A stretch of 64,000 nucleotides of DNA, taken from the NCBI GenBank assembly GCA_031274715.1, contig JAISPT010000039.1, positions 1 through 64,000 of the forward strand, in the 5' to 3' direction. Under the pieces are notes generated by a model. The model was given only the letters and a program-made list of their open reading frames with translations. It was not told the origin of the DNA and ran no database searches. This document shows, one piece after another, positions 49,956 to 58,855 of this stretch. Every line of letters starts with the position of its first letter. Position 1 is the first letter of the stretch. Source of the DNA: Azonexus sp. (GTDB lineage Bacteria; Pseudomonadota; Gammaproteobacteria; Burkholderiales; Rhodocyclaceae). The translations under genes and the position numbers were made by a program.

Positions 49956-50754
49956 CCATCCGACGACGCCGATCATCCCGTGGCTGGGCGGCAAACGCCG
50001 CTTGGCAGACCGGCTGATTCCTCTGTTTCCGCCTCATGAATGCTATGTCGAGCTGTTCTGTGGCGGCGCAGCGCTCTACTTCCTTCGCCAGGTACCGGCG
50101 CCGTGCGAGGTGATCAACGACATCAACGGCGAGCTGGTCAATCTCTATCGGGTGGTGCAGCACCATCTGGAGGAGTTCGTCCGCCAGTTCAAGTGGGCGC
50201 TCTCGTCGCGCCAGGTGTTCAGATGGCTACAGCAGCAGCCGACTGAACCGCTAACCGACATCCAGCGGGCGGCACGCTTCTTCTACCTGCAGCACCATGC
50301 GTTCGGCGGCAAGGTCGAAGGCCAGACCTTCGGTACGGCCACTACGGCACCAACCGTCAATCTGCTGCGCCTGGAAGAAAACCTATCTGCCGCTCACCTT
50401 CGCCTCTCCGGCGGAACGACGGTGGAAAACCTGCCGTGGCGGGAGTGTCTGGCGAAATATGATCGGCCGCACACGTTCTTCTATGCCGATCCGCCGTACT
50501 GGCAGACAGAAGGCTACGGTGTGCCGTTTCCATTCGATGAATACGAGGCCATGGCAGATGCCATGCGCAGCCGCAAGGGCAAGATGATGGTCAGTATCAA
50601 CGACCATCCGGATATCCGCCGGGTCTTCGCCGGTCTGGTGTTCCACGAACTGGGGATAAAGTACAGCGTGGCGAATAAACAGGGCACGCCGAACGAGAGC
50701 AGAGAGTTGGTGATTACGAACTACGAGCCGACGCTAATGGGTGGCTTGTTCTGA
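49930..50754 (+). CDS. dam: DNA adenine methyltransferase (D12 class)
   Basis: A 274-residue N6-adenine methyltransferase expected to modify phage DNA against host restriction. Motifs: WLGGKRR (motif X-like) near the N terminus, VELFCGGAA (SAM binding, motif I), and ADPPYW (catalytic motif IV; DPPY at about residues 187-190). The start is uncertain: the GTG at 49930 within the upstream small ORF is chosen; GTG 49888 would add 14 residues without motif. It is the last phage gene, replacing the mom module of Mu. Target sequence unknown. Confidence 0.85.
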   Translation: MEDIRAITNHPTTPIIPWLGGKRRLADRLIPLFPPHECYVELFCGGAALYFLRQVPAPCEVINDINGELVNLYRVVQHHLEEFVRQFKWALSSRQVFRWLQQQPTEPLTDIQRAARFFYLQHHAFGGKVEGQTFGTATTAPTVNLLRLEENLSAAHLRLSGGTTVENLPWRECLAKYDRPHTFFYADPPYWQTEGYGVPFPFDEYEAMADAMRSRKGKMMVSINDHPDIRRVFAGLVFHELGIKYSVANKQGTPNESRELVITNYEPTLMGGLF

Positions 50755-50799
50755 TTTTTGTGCAATTAATTTTCAACTGCTGCAAATTCTCGCAGCCTC

Positions 50800-50842
50800 A
50801 TTTATCTAGTAAATTCATCCGCATTTATCGCGCGTCCTTACA
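50800..50842. repeat. Right prophage end with transposase-binding sites
   Basis: Read inward on the minus strand, the tip is TGTAAGGAC followed by GCGATAAAT (50831-50823) and TAGATAAAT (50808-50800), 23 bp apart and the first 11 bp from the tip. This mirrors the left end exactly in spacing. The short stretch 50755-50799 between methylase and these sites is AT-rich and non-coding. Confidence 0.85.
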
Positions 50843-50848
50843 AACAGC
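50843..50848. repeat. Right target-site duplication AACAGC
   Basis: The host hexamer directly after the final CA of the prophage, identical to 13614-13619. Keeping one copy restores the reading frame of the interrupted gene. Confidence 0.9.
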
Positions 50849-51339
50849 GTCGCCAGTGAACGCGCCTCGTCGATGGTGCGATAGACGAAACGGGCTTCGG
50901 CTAGGCAGGACAAGATGTGCCCCTGACGCTCGACTTCCCGCTCCAGTTCGCGATGGCTGCGATAATCACGGGTCGCGGCAGCGACGATGGCCAGCAACAT
51001 ATCGGCCGAAAAGGGCTTGGTCAGATAGTAATAGGCGCCAGCCTGAAGGCCCTCGAACACGTCGGCATCGGCGGTCATGCCGGTCTGCATGATCACCGGC
51101 ACGTAGCGCATGTCATCCCGCTGCTTGACCCGGCGCAGTATCTCGATACCATCCATGTCCGGCATCATGCGGTCGAGCAGGATCGCCTCGAAACGCTCCG
51201 GCGTGGCGTCGATCAGCTTCCAGGCGGCTTCGCCGGTGGCCGCCTCGACCACGCGATAGCCTTCGACAGTCAGATTCTCGACGAGAATCTCGCGGCCGAT
51301 CGGCTCATCATCCACCACCAGTATGCAGCTTTGCTCCAA
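50849..51339 (-). pseudogene. 5' fragment of prophage-split response-regulator/ATPase gene
   Basis: Encodes an intact receiver domain (CILVVDDEP, phospho-acceptor Asp56 in ILLDRMMPDMDG, and LTKPF), a helix and the start of the ATPase linker (YRTIDEARSLATL). In the lysogen the frame runs a few codons into the phage and stops at 50815 after VRTRDKCG, leaving a 174-residue protein without its ATPase. Fusion of a receiver to an RsbW-like ATPase is known in stress or partner-switch signalling. The receiver could still be made and act in a dominant or inert way. Confidence 0.9.
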
Positions 51340-51448
51340 AGCCCCGTTCCTCTGGAAAATCCGCCTGCTCGGGACAGACGTCGCCGGACAAGATTACCTG
51401 AAGCCGGGTGCAACGAATGGATTTTCGTCCGCTAACGGCGCTACGGCT

Positions 51449-52663
51449 TCAGACCCGCGCCTGTAGCCAGTCGCCGGCGCCGGTGCCGGCAACATGGCCG
51501 CTGGCGAAACAGGCGGTCAGCAGATAGCCACCGGTCGGCGCCTCCCAGTCGAGCATTTCGCCGGCACAGAAGACGCCGGGCAAACGCTCGATCATCAAGC
51601 GGCTGTCGAGCGCTTCGAAACAGACGCCGCCGGCCGTGCTGATGGCCTCGTCGAGCGGGCGCGGCGAGCGCAGCGGCAAGGGCAGCGCCTTCAGCGCGGT
51701 GGCCAAGCGTCCGCAGTCCTGCATGCCGTCCGCGCCGAGCACTTCGCGCAGCAGGCCGGCCTTGACACCCTCGATGCCGGCCCGCCGGCGCAGGTGGCTG
51801 GCCAGCGAATCGCGGCCGCGCGGTCGAGCAAGATCGGCCGCCAGCCGCTCCAGGCTGCGCCCAGGTACTAAGTCGAGGGTCAGTACGGCTTCTCCCCTTT
51901 CCGCCAGCGCGTCGCGCAAAGCGGCGGACAACGCATAGACCAGCCCACCCTCCAGGCCGTGCTCGCTGACGATGAATTCGCCCGCCACCTGCCGCCCGGC
52001 GAAATGGGCGACAACCGGCTTGACTGGCTGGCCGGCGAAGCGCTCGCGGAAATGCGCGCTCCAGCCGACGTCGAAGCCGCAGTTGGCCGGGCGCAGCGGC
52101 GCTACCGGCACGTCACGGGCGGCCAGCAGCGGCACCCAGGCGCCGTCGGAACCAAGCTGGCGCCAACTGCCGCCACCCAGCGCCAAGACGGTGGCTACCG
52201 CGGCAACTGCGATCTCGCCGGCCGGCGTGGCGAAACGTAGCGTGCCGTCGGCATTCCAGCCCAGCCAGCGGTGGCGCATATGCAGGCGCACGCCGGCTGC
52301 GCGCAGGCGATGCAACCAACTGCGCAGCAGTGGCGCCGCCTTCATGTCGGTGGGGAAGATGCGGCCCGACGTGCCGACGAAGGTATCGATGCCGAGGCCG
52401 TGAATCCAGGCGCGCAAGCATTCGGGACCGAAGGCATCGAGCAGCCGGGCGATCTCGGCCTGGCGCACGCCGTAGCTCTGGCAGAAACCATCGATCGCTT
52501 CGCTGTGGGTAATGTTCATGCCGCCCTTGCCGGCCATCAAGAACTTGCGTCCGGGCGATGGCATGGCCTCGTAGACATCGACAGCAAGCCCAGACACGGC
52601 AGCCAGCCGCTCGGCCGCCATCAGGCCGGCTGGGCCGCCGCCGATCACGGCAGCGCGGCGCAT
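51449..52663 (-). CDS. BaiN/HI0933-like FAD-dependent oxidoreductase
   Basis: A 404-residue flavoprotein with an N-terminal Rossmann FAD motif GGGPAGLMAAE and the family segment GRKFLMAGKGGMNITHSE. Further typical parts are LALGGGSWRQLGSDG in the middle and FCAGEMLDWEAPTGGYLLTACFASG near the C terminus. The substrate is unknown for most members. It is monocistronic here, in the same direction as the NUDIX gene. Confidence 0.9.
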   Translation of the reverse strand: MRRAAVIGGGPAGLMAAERLAAVSGLAVDVYEAMPSPGRKFLMAGKGGMNITHSEAIDGFCQSYGVRQAEIARLLDAFGPECLRAWIHGLGIDTFVGTSGRIFPTDMKAAPLLRSWLHRLRAAGVRLHMRHRWLGWNADGTLRFATPAGEIAVAAVATVLALGGGSWRQLGSDGAWVPLLAARDVPVAPLRPANCGFDVGWSAHFRERFAGQPVKPVVAHFAGRQVAGEFIVSEHGLEGGLVYALSAALRDALAERGEAVLTLDLVPGRSLERLAADLARPRGRDSLASHLRRRAGIEGVKAGLLREVLGADGMQDCGRLATALKALPLPLRSPRPLDEAISTAGGVCFEALDSRLMIERLPGVFCAGEMLDWEAPTGGYLLTACFASGHVAGTGAGDWLQARV

Positions 52664-52692
52664 CAGCCGCCCTCCCCGCCAGTGGCCAGCAA

Positions 52693-52823
52693 CGTCATTC
52701 CCACGCGCGCTTGGCGGGAATCCAGCGACTCACCCCACGCATGGCGGGGCATGACGACGGCTGAAAAGAACAAGGACGCTGCGTTTTTGCCAACATCGCC
52801 GCCAGAAACACGCGGGAATGACG
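52693..52823. repeat. Small palindromic element with CGTCATTCCC ends
   Basis: The element runs from CGTCATTCCCACGCG (52693-52707) to the inverted copy CGCGGGAATGACG (52811-52823). Between them are a second ATTCCC/GGGAAT inverted pair and CCCC/GGGG. CGTCATTCCCGCG-type repeats are widespread in proteobacterial intergenic DNA, so this is probably a REP- or MITE-like sequence. It occupies most of the 219-bp gap between the NUDIX and flavoprotein genes. Confidence 0.6.
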
Positions 52824-52882
52824 AGGTTTTGTCAGTGGCCATACCGATACGATGGTCTTGATCTTTTGAGACGTAAATAGAA

Positions 52883-53422
52883 TCAGGGCCGGTCCAGCCA
52901 GTACAGGGCACTGATCGTCTTGCCGTCGGTGATGCGGCCGTCCCACACCGCCTGCCGGGCCTCGGCCGGCGATAGTTCGAGCACCTCGAGGAATTCGTTG
53001 GCGTCGAGTTGCGGCGGGCCGACCCGGCGCAAGCCACGCGCCGTGAAAATCTCGATCCGCTCATCGGAATAGCCAATGCCCGGGTGCATCACGCCCAGAT
53101 GTACCCAGTCGGTCGCCTCGTAGCCGGTTTCCTCAAGCAGTTCGCGGCGGGCGGTATCCAGGATGTTCTCGCCCGAATCGATCTTGCCGGCCGGCAGTTC
53201 GAGAAAAACACGGCGCAGCGGATAGCGGAACTGGCGCTCGAACAGCAAATTGCCGTTATCCAGCAGGGCCAGCACGACTACCGCGCCGGGGTGGACGATG
53301 TACTCGCGCAGGGATTCGCCGCCGTTGGGCAGGCGCACTCGGTCCCTACGGACTTCCAGCAGCTTGCCCTTGAATACGGTTTCGCTAGCGATTTCTGTTT
53401 CAACCAGCCCAATGTCGGTCAT
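52883..53422 (-). CDS. NUDIX hydrolase (ADP-ribose pyrophosphatase-like)
   Basis: A 179-residue enzyme with the Nudix box GKIDSGENILDTARRELLEETGYEA and the preceding VFLELPA segment, as in ADP-ribose pyrophosphatases that hydrolyse ADP-ribose and related nucleotide sugars. The start at 53422 (MTDIGLVE) has GGGAG 8 bases upstream; an ATG at 53437 is in frame but sits on the base of the nuo terminator hairpin. It lies directly downstream of nuoN and could be expressed by readthrough. Confidence 0.88.
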   Translation of the reverse strand: MTDIGLVETEIASETVFKGKLLEVRRDRVRLPNGGESLREYIVHPGAVVVLALLDNGNLLFERQFRYPLRRVFLELPAGKIDSGENILDTARRELLEETGYEATDWVHLGVMHPGIGYSDERIEIFTARGLRRVGPPQLDANEFLEVLELSPAEARQAVWDGRITDGKTISALYWLDRP

Positions 53423-53441
53423 GCGAATGGCTCCCATGAAA

Positions 53442-53464
53442 AACGCCCCGACCGGCGGGGCGTT
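53442..53464 (-). terminator. Terminator of the nuo operon
   Basis: A 9-bp stem, AACGCCCCG with CGGGGCGTT around a 5-base loop, is followed on the minus strand by a run of T. It lies 25 bp after the nuoN stop and just before the NUDIX gene. Confidence 0.88.
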
Positions 53465-53488
53465 GCGTTTGTTATGGGCGTCCGGCGC

Positions 53489-54967
53489 TCAGAGCGAGCG
53501 CAGCAGCGAGAACGCGCACAGCGACATGAGGATCTGCGGGAACAGGCCGAGCGCGGCGACGGCGACACCGTTAACCGAGATCAGCAGGCGCATGTCGGCG
53601 CTGGCGGCGATCGGGGTTTCGTCCTGCGGTGCATCGAAATACATCAGTTTGACGACGCGCAGGTAGTAGAAGGCGCCGATCAGCGAGAACAGCACGGCGA
53701 TGATCGCCAGCCAGATGTAGCCGGCGGCGATGACGGCCTGCAGCACCGAGAACTTGGCGAAGAAACCGATGAAGAACGGCACGCCGGCCATCGAGAACAT
53801 CAGCATCATCATGATCGCGGCAAACCACGGGCTACGCTGGTTCAGGCCCTTGAAATCGTCGAGGGTGTCGGCTTCGAAGCCGGCGCGGGCCATCAGCAGG
53901 ATCATGCCGAAAGTGCCCAGGCTCATCAGCACATAGGCAATCACATAGAACATCGCCGAACTGTAGGCATTCAACGCGAAACGGGCATCGCCGCTGACGA
54001 CGCCGGTGATGATGCCGAGCAGCATGAAGCCCATGTGCGAGATCGCCGAATAGGCCAGCATGCGCTTGAGGTTGGTCTGAACGAGAGCAGCCAGGTTGCC
54101 GATAGCCATCGACAGTACCGACATGATGACCAGCATGGCTTGCCAGTCTTGGGCCATCGGGAACAGGCCGTTGACCAGCAGGCGCATGACGACGGCGAAG
54201 GCCGCCAGCTTCGGGGCGCTACCGATCAGCAGCGTGACCGAGGTCGGGGCACCGTGATAGACGTCGGGAATCCACATGTGGAAAGGCACGACGCCCAGCT
54301 TGAAGGCCAGGCCGGCGACCAGGAAGACCAGGCCGAAGACCAGCACGTTGCTATTGACGCCGCCGCTGGCGAGGCGCTCGGCGATGGTAGTGATTTCCAA
54401 GCTGCCGGTGGCGCCGTAGATCATCGACATACCATAGAGCAGCAGGCCGGAAGCCAAGGCGCCAAGAACGAAGTACTTCATCGCCGCCTCGCTGGCCGCC
54501 AGCGATTCGCGATTCATCGCCACCATCGCGTACAGCGACAGCGACAGCAGTTCAATGCCGATATAGACGGTGGCGAAATGGTTGGCCGAGATCATCACCA
54601 TCATGCCGAGCGTGGCAAACAGCGTCAGCACGTAGTACTCGCCCTTGTTCATCTCGCTACGGTCGATGACATAGGCCCGCGAATAGAACAGCACAATGAT
54701 GACCGTGGCGTACAGGAACAACTTCAACAGGTCGGACATCAAGTCATCGACGAACATGTTGCTGAAGGTGTAAGTGATCTCGCCGGTGCTGGTCGAGAAC
54801 TGGATCACCGCGCAGCCGAGCAGCGTCAGCACGCTCAGCGCGAAGGTCACGGTACGCCGGCTGTCCTTGACGAACAGATCGATCAACAGGATGGCCAGCG
54901 CCATCACCACCAGGAAAATTTCCGGGGCGGCTGGCAGGAGGTCGGGGACAACGAAATGGTCGAACAT
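53489..54967 (-). CDS. nuoN: NADH-quinone oxidoreductase subunit N
   Basis: Antiporter-like proton-pumping membrane subunit of complex I. The 492-residue product has about 14 hydrophobic helices and family segments such as ELLSLSLYAMVAM, GLAFKLGVVPFHMWIPDVYHGAPT and LVQTNLKRMLAYSAISHMGFM, with pump lysines present. It is last in the nuo operon, 12 bp after nuoM. Confidence 0.95.
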   Translation of the reverse strand: MFDHFVVPDLLPAAPEIFLVVMALAILLIDLFVKDSRRTVTFALSVLTLLGCAVIQFSTSTGEITYTFSNMFVDDLMSDLLKLFLYATVIIVLFYSRAYVIDRSEMNKGEYYVLTLFATLGMMVMISANHFATVYIGIELLSLSLYAMVAMNRESLAASEAAMKYFVLGALASGLLLYGMSMIYGATGSLEITTIAERLASGGVNSNVLVFGLVFLVAGLAFKLGVVPFHMWIPDVYHGAPTSVTLLIGSAPKLAAFAVVMRLLVNGLFPMAQDWQAMLVIMSVLSMAIGNLAALVQTNLKRMLAYSAISHMGFMLLGIITGVVSGDARFALNAYSSAMFYVIAYVLMSLGTFGMILLMARAGFEADTLDDFKGLNQRSPWFAAIMMMLMFSMAGVPFFIGFFAKFSVLQAVIAAGYIWLAIIAVLFSLIGAFYYLRVVKLMYFDAPQDETPIAASADMRLLISVNGVAVAALGLFPQILMSLCAFSLLRSL

Positions 54968-54979
54968 GTCGGCTACCGT

Positions 54980-56464
54980 TTATTGAATCTTGCTGATGTG
55001 GACGTGATTCAGCAGCTCGTTGACCGAGGCGTGCATGACTTCGGTAAAGGGTTGCGGATAGAGACCCATCCACAGGGTGCATAGGGCCAGTACGCCGAGA
55101 ATGGCGAACTCGCGCTTGTTGATGTCGGAAAGCTCGGCGACGTGCTCGTTGGCGACATCACCGAAGATGACCCGCTTGTACATCCACAGCGAGTAGGCGG
55201 CGCCCAGGATCAGCGAGGTGGCGGCGGCAAAGGCGACCCAGAAATTGAACTTGACCGCGCCGAGGATGACCATGAACTCGCCGACAAAGCCGGAGGTCGC
55301 CGGCAGGCCGGCATTGGCCATCGAGAACAGCATGAACAGCGCGGCGAACTTCGGCATGGTGTTGACCACGCCGCCGTAATCGGCGATCTGGCGGCTGTGC
55401 ACGCGGTCGTACATAACGCCGATACAGAAGAACATCGCGCCGGAGACGAAACCGTGAGAAATCATCTGCACCAGGGCGCCTTCAACGCCCAGCGCGCTGA
55501 ACATGAAGAAGCCGAGGGTGACGAAGCCCATGTGGGCGATCGACGAATAGGCCACCAGCTTCTTCATATCGGCCTGGACCAGGGCGACGAAGCCGATATA
55601 GACCACGGCGATCAGCGACAAGGCGATCATCAGGCTGGCCAGTTCATGCGCGGCATCCGGCGCGATTGGCAGCGAGAAGCGCAGGAAGCCGTAGGCGCCG
55701 AGCTTCAGGGCAATGGCCGCGAGGACGATGGAACCGCCTGTCGGCGCCTCGACGTGGGCATCCGGCAACCAGGTATGGACCGGCCACATCGGCACCTTGA
55801 CCGCGAAGGCGATCAGGAAGGCGAGGAAGAGCCAAATCTGCGGGCTCAGTTCGAGCGGCAACTGGTGCCAGTCGAGAATCGAGAAGCTACCGCCGGAATG
55901 AATGAACAGGTAAAGCAAGGCCAGCAGGAACAGCAGCGAGCCGAACAGCGTGTAGAGGAAGAACTTGAAGGCCGCGTAGACGCGATTGGGGCCGCCCCAG
56001 ACGCCAATGATCAGGTACATCGGAATCAGCGAAGCCTCGAAGAAGACATAGAACAGCACGCCGTCGAGCGAGGCAAAGATGCCGTTCATCAGGCCGGACA
56101 TGATCAGGAAGGCAGCGTTGTACTGGGCCACTTTCTGGGTGATCACTTCCCAGCCGGCGGCGACCACGATGATGGTGACAAAGGCATTAAGGATCACGAA
56201 CAGCATCGAGATGCCGTCAACACCGAGGTGGTAGTTGATGTTGAAGCGGGGAATCCAGCTTCCCATCTCGACAAACTGCATGCCGCCATAGGTGAGATCG
56301 AAACCGGCCCACAACGGGATCGTCACCAGGAAGCTGGCGATCGCACCGACCAAGGCAAGCATCCGGGCCAGCGGCGCATTCCTGTCGGAACCGGTCAGCA
56401 GCACGATGATGCCGGCAGCGATGGGGAGCCAGATGGCGAGAGACAGCAGCGGGTAAGTCGACAT
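54980..56464 (-). CDS. nuoM: NADH-quinone oxidoreductase subunit M
   Basis: Proton-pumping antiporter-like subunit of complex I, 494 residues. Segments NYHLGVDGISMLFVILNAF, FFEASLIPMYLIIGVWGG, VPMWPVHTWLPDAHVEAPT and VQADMKKLVAYSSIAHMGFV are typical of this subunit. The start at 56464 has AAGGAA upstream; the frame continues to 56674 but overlaps nuoL. Confidence 0.95.
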   Translation of the reverse strand: MSTYPLLSLAIWLPIAAGIIVLLTGSDRNAPLARMLALVGAIASFLVTIPLWAGFDLTYGGMQFVEMGSWIPRFNINYHLGVDGISMLFVILNAFVTIIVVAAGWEVITQKVAQYNAAFLIMSGLMNGIFASLDGVLFYVFFEASLIPMYLIIGVWGGPNRVYAAFKFFLYTLFGSLLFLLALLYLFIHSGGSFSILDWHQLPLELSPQIWLFLAFLIAFAVKVPMWPVHTWLPDAHVEAPTGGSIVLAAIALKLGAYGFLRFSLPIAPDAAHELASLMIALSLIAVVYIGFVALVQADMKKLVAYSSIAHMGFVTLGFFMFSALGVEGALVQMISHGFVSGAMFFCIGVMYDRVHSRQIADYGGVVNTMPKFAALFMLFSMANAGLPATSGFVGEFMVILGAVKFNFWVAFAAATSLILGAAYSLWMYKRVIFGDVANEHVAELSDINKREFAILGVLALCTLWMGLYPQPFTEVMHASVNELLNHVHISKIQ

Positions 56465-56496
56465 GTTATTCCTTGCTTTTCTGCGAACGATTCGCG

Positions 56497-58527
56497 CTAG
56501 GCGCGGTTGATCCACAGGGTCATCAGCACGAAGACGCCGATGATCATGGTGAAAGCGTAGTGATAGACGTAGCCAGTCTGGAACTGGCGGGTAATGGCAG
56601 CGATCCAGCCGACCAGTTTGGCCGAGCCGTTGACGATCAAGCCATCGATGATGCCGACATCGCCGCCGCGCCACAGCCCTTTACCCAGCAAGCGGGCGCC
56701 GCCGGCGAAGACGAACTCGTTGATCTTGTCGAAGTAGTACTTGTTTTCGAGCAGCGTGTTGATCGCCGAGAAGCGGCGCTGGATGGCGGCCGGGATGTCC
56801 GGGCGCTTCATGTAGAAGAACCACGACAAGGCCACGCCGGCCAGCGCCAGATAGAAGGGCGGCGTCTTGAAGGCATGCAGGCCCATCGCTGCGGCGCCGT
56901 GGAATTCCTCGACGAAATGCGCCAGCGCCGGGTGGGCAACGGCATCGACGTGGATGACGCCCTTGAAGAAATCGCCGACGATCATCGGCTCGATGCCGAT
57001 GTAGCCGATGATCACCGACGGAATGGCCAGCAACACCAGCGGCAACGTCACCACCCACGGCGTCTCATGCGGTTTCTGGCCGGGAGCCAGACCGTGGTGG
57101 TGATCATGCGCCACCTCCTCGTCGTCATGATCGCCGTGGTGGTGATGCGCGTCATCAGCCTTGCCGAAGCGCTCCTCGCCGTGGAAGACCAGGAAATACA
57201 TGCGGAAGGAGTAGAAGGCGGTGACGAAGACGCCGGCCAGCACCGCGCAGTAAGCGAAGCTGGAACCCGGGATGGTGGAGAACTTGACCGCCTCGATGAT
57301 CGAATCCTTGGAATAGAAACCGGCCATGAAGGGCGTGCCGATCAGCGCCAGCGAGCCGATCAGCGAGGTGATCCAGGTGATTGGCATGTACTTGCGCAGG
57401 CCGCCCATGTTGCGGATGTCCTGGTCGTGGTGCATGCCGATGATCACCGAGCCGGCAGCAAGGAACAGCAGCGCCTTGAAGAAGGCGTGCGTCATCAGGT
57501 GGAAGATCGCCACCGAATAAGCCGAGGCGCCGAGGGCGACGGTCATGTAACCGAGCTGCGACAGCGTCGAGTAGGCGACGACGCGCTTGATGTCGTTCTG
57601 GATGATGCCGAGGAAGCCCATGAACAGCGCGGTGATGGCGCCGATAACGATGACGAAGGACAGCGCCGTGGTCGACAATTCGAACAGCGGCGACATCCGC
57701 GCCACCATGAAGATGCCGGCCGTAACCATGGTCGCCGCGTGGATCAGCGCCGAGATCGGGGTCGGGCCTTCCATCGAGTCGGGCAGCCAGACATGCAGCG
57801 GCACCTGGGCCGACTTGCCCATGGCGCCAATGAACAGGCAGATGCAGGTGACGGTCATCAGCGACCATTGCTGCTCGCCCCAGATATTGATGGTCGTCGC
57901 AGCGAATTCCGGCGCGTTGGCAAACACAGTGGCGTAGTCGAGCGAGCCGAAATGGGCCAGAACCAAGCCAATGCCGAGAATGAAGCCGAAGTCGCCGACG
58001 CGGTTGACCAGGAAGGCCTTCATGTTGGCGAAGATCGCCGTCGGCCGGGTGTACCAGAAACCGATCAGCAGGTAGGAAACAAGGCCGACCGCTTCCCAGC
58101 CGAAGAACAGCTGCATGAAGTTGTTGGCCATCACCAGCATCAACATCGAGAAGGTGAACAGCGAGATGTAGCTGAAGAAGCGGTTGTAGCCCGGATCGTC
58201 CTGCATGTAGCCGATGGTGTAGATATGCACCATCAACGAGACGAAGGTGACGACCAGCATCATCGTCGTAGTCAGGGTGTCGATCAGGAAACCGACCTCG
58301 AAGCTGTATTCACCGCTGGTCATCCAGGTGTAGACCGGGCCGTTGAAGGTATTGCCGGCCTGCACGTCCTGAAAGATCAGCACCGAAGCGACAAAGGCGA
58401 CGGCGACGCCGGCGATGGTCACGGTATGAGCCAGCCAGCGCGGGATGACGCGGCAGAACAGGCCGGCAATGATGGCGCCAAACAGGGGCGCCAGCGGCAC
58501 GAGCAGATAGAGTTTTTGCATGTCCAT
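56497..58527 (-). CDS. nuoL: NADH-quinone oxidoreductase subunit L
   Basis: The largest antiporter-like complex I subunit, 676 residues, with the long lateral helix in its C-terminal part. Segments VTFVSLMVHIYTIGYM, FFGWEAVGLVSYLLIGFW, AQVPLHVWLPDSMEGPTPI and QNDIKRVVAYSTLSQLGYM are visible. A His-rich stretch (DDAHHHHGDHDDEEVAHDHHH) near residues 450-470 is a metal-binding-looking insertion in a loop. Start 58527 has GAAGGG upstream. Confidence 0.95.
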   Translation of the reverse strand: MDMQKLYLLVPLAPLFGAIIAGLFCRVIPRWLAHTVTIAGVAVAFVASVLIFQDVQAGNTFNGPVYTWMTSGEYSFEVGFLIDTLTTTMMLVVTFVSLMVHIYTIGYMQDDPGYNRFFSYISLFTFSMLMLVMANNFMQLFFGWEAVGLVSYLLIGFWYTRPTAIFANMKAFLVNRVGDFGFILGIGLVLAHFGSLDYATVFANAPEFAATTINIWGEQQWSLMTVTCICLFIGAMGKSAQVPLHVWLPDSMEGPTPISALIHAATMVTAGIFMVARMSPLFELSTTALSFVIVIGAITALFMGFLGIIQNDIKRVVAYSTLSQLGYMTVALGASAYSVAIFHLMTHAFFKALLFLAAGSVIIGMHHDQDIRNMGGLRKYMPITWITSLIGSLALIGTPFMAGFYSKDSIIEAVKFSTIPGSSFAYCAVLAGVFVTAFYSFRMYFLVFHGEERFGKADDAHHHHGDHDDEEVAHDHHHGLAPGQKPHETPWVVTLPLVLLAIPSVIIGYIGIEPMIVGDFFKGVIHVDAVAHPALAHFVEEFHGAAAMGLHAFKTPPFYLALAGVALSWFFYMKRPDIPAAIQRRFSAINTLLENKYYFDKINEFVFAGGARLLGKGLWRGGDVGIIDGLIVNGSAKLVGWIAAITRQFQTGYVYHYAFTMIIGVFVLMTLWINRA

Positions 58528-58529
58528 GG

Positions 58530-58841
58530 TTAACCCTTCAGGCTGCCCAGGTCATCCACATGGATGCTCTTGAGGTTGCGGAACAACACGATCAGGATGG
58601 CCAGACCGATCGCCGACTCGGCGGCGGCGACCGTCAGGATGAAGAAAACGAAAACCTGCCCCGACAGATCGCCCAGGAAATGCGAAAAAGCGACGAAGTT
58701 CATGTTGACCGCGAGCAGCATCAGTTCGATGGTCATCAGCAACACCAGCAGGTTCTTCCGGTTGAGGAAGATACCAACCACGCTGATCGCGAACAGGATC
58801 GCGCCGAGGATCAGGAAATGCGAAAGGGTGAGAGTATGCAT
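58530..58841 (-). CDS. nuoK: NADH-quinone oxidoreductase subunit K
   Basis: Small three-helix complex I membrane subunit, 103 residues. The conserved glutamate is in MTIELMLLAVNMNFVAF, and the helix with AAESAIGLAILIVLFR is typical. It overlaps neither neighbour but is only 2 bp from nuoL. Confidence 0.95.
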   Translation of the reverse strand: MHTLTLSHFLILGAILFAISVVGIFLNRKNLLVLLMTIELMLLAVNMNFVAFSHFLGDLSGQVFVFFILTVAAAESAIGLAILIVLFRNLKSIHVDDLGSLKG

Positions 58842-58855
58842 GATCGTCCCGGAAC

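Larger units (their letters stand above)
13620..50842. mobile_element. Complete Mu-like (B3/D3112-type) transposable prophage
   Basis: A 37,223-bp element with TG...CA tips, a 6-bp target duplication, paired end-binding sites at both tips, a DDE transposase, a MuB-type ATPase, Ner-like and repressor regulators, GemA and Mor. It also has packaging, capsid and non-contractile tail genes and a terminal adenine methylase. No gene looks broken, so it may be inducible. Early genes and the terminase-portal-F block run left from about 28.6 kb; repressor, accessory, capsid-protease and tail genes run right. A canonical holin was not recognised; small membrane proteins at 23597 and 18455 are candidates. 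Confidence 0.96.

Noticed and set aside
38079..50842. Search for a Mu-type invertible tail-fibre segment and gin-like recombinase.
   Set aside because: No serine recombinase gene or inverted crossover sites were seen; fibre genes are single-copy and non-contractile tail type.
52663..53076. Frame on the minus strand over the gap between NUDIX and flavoprotein genes.
   Set aside because: It combines part of the NUDIX gene in the wrong frame with a palindromic repeat element.
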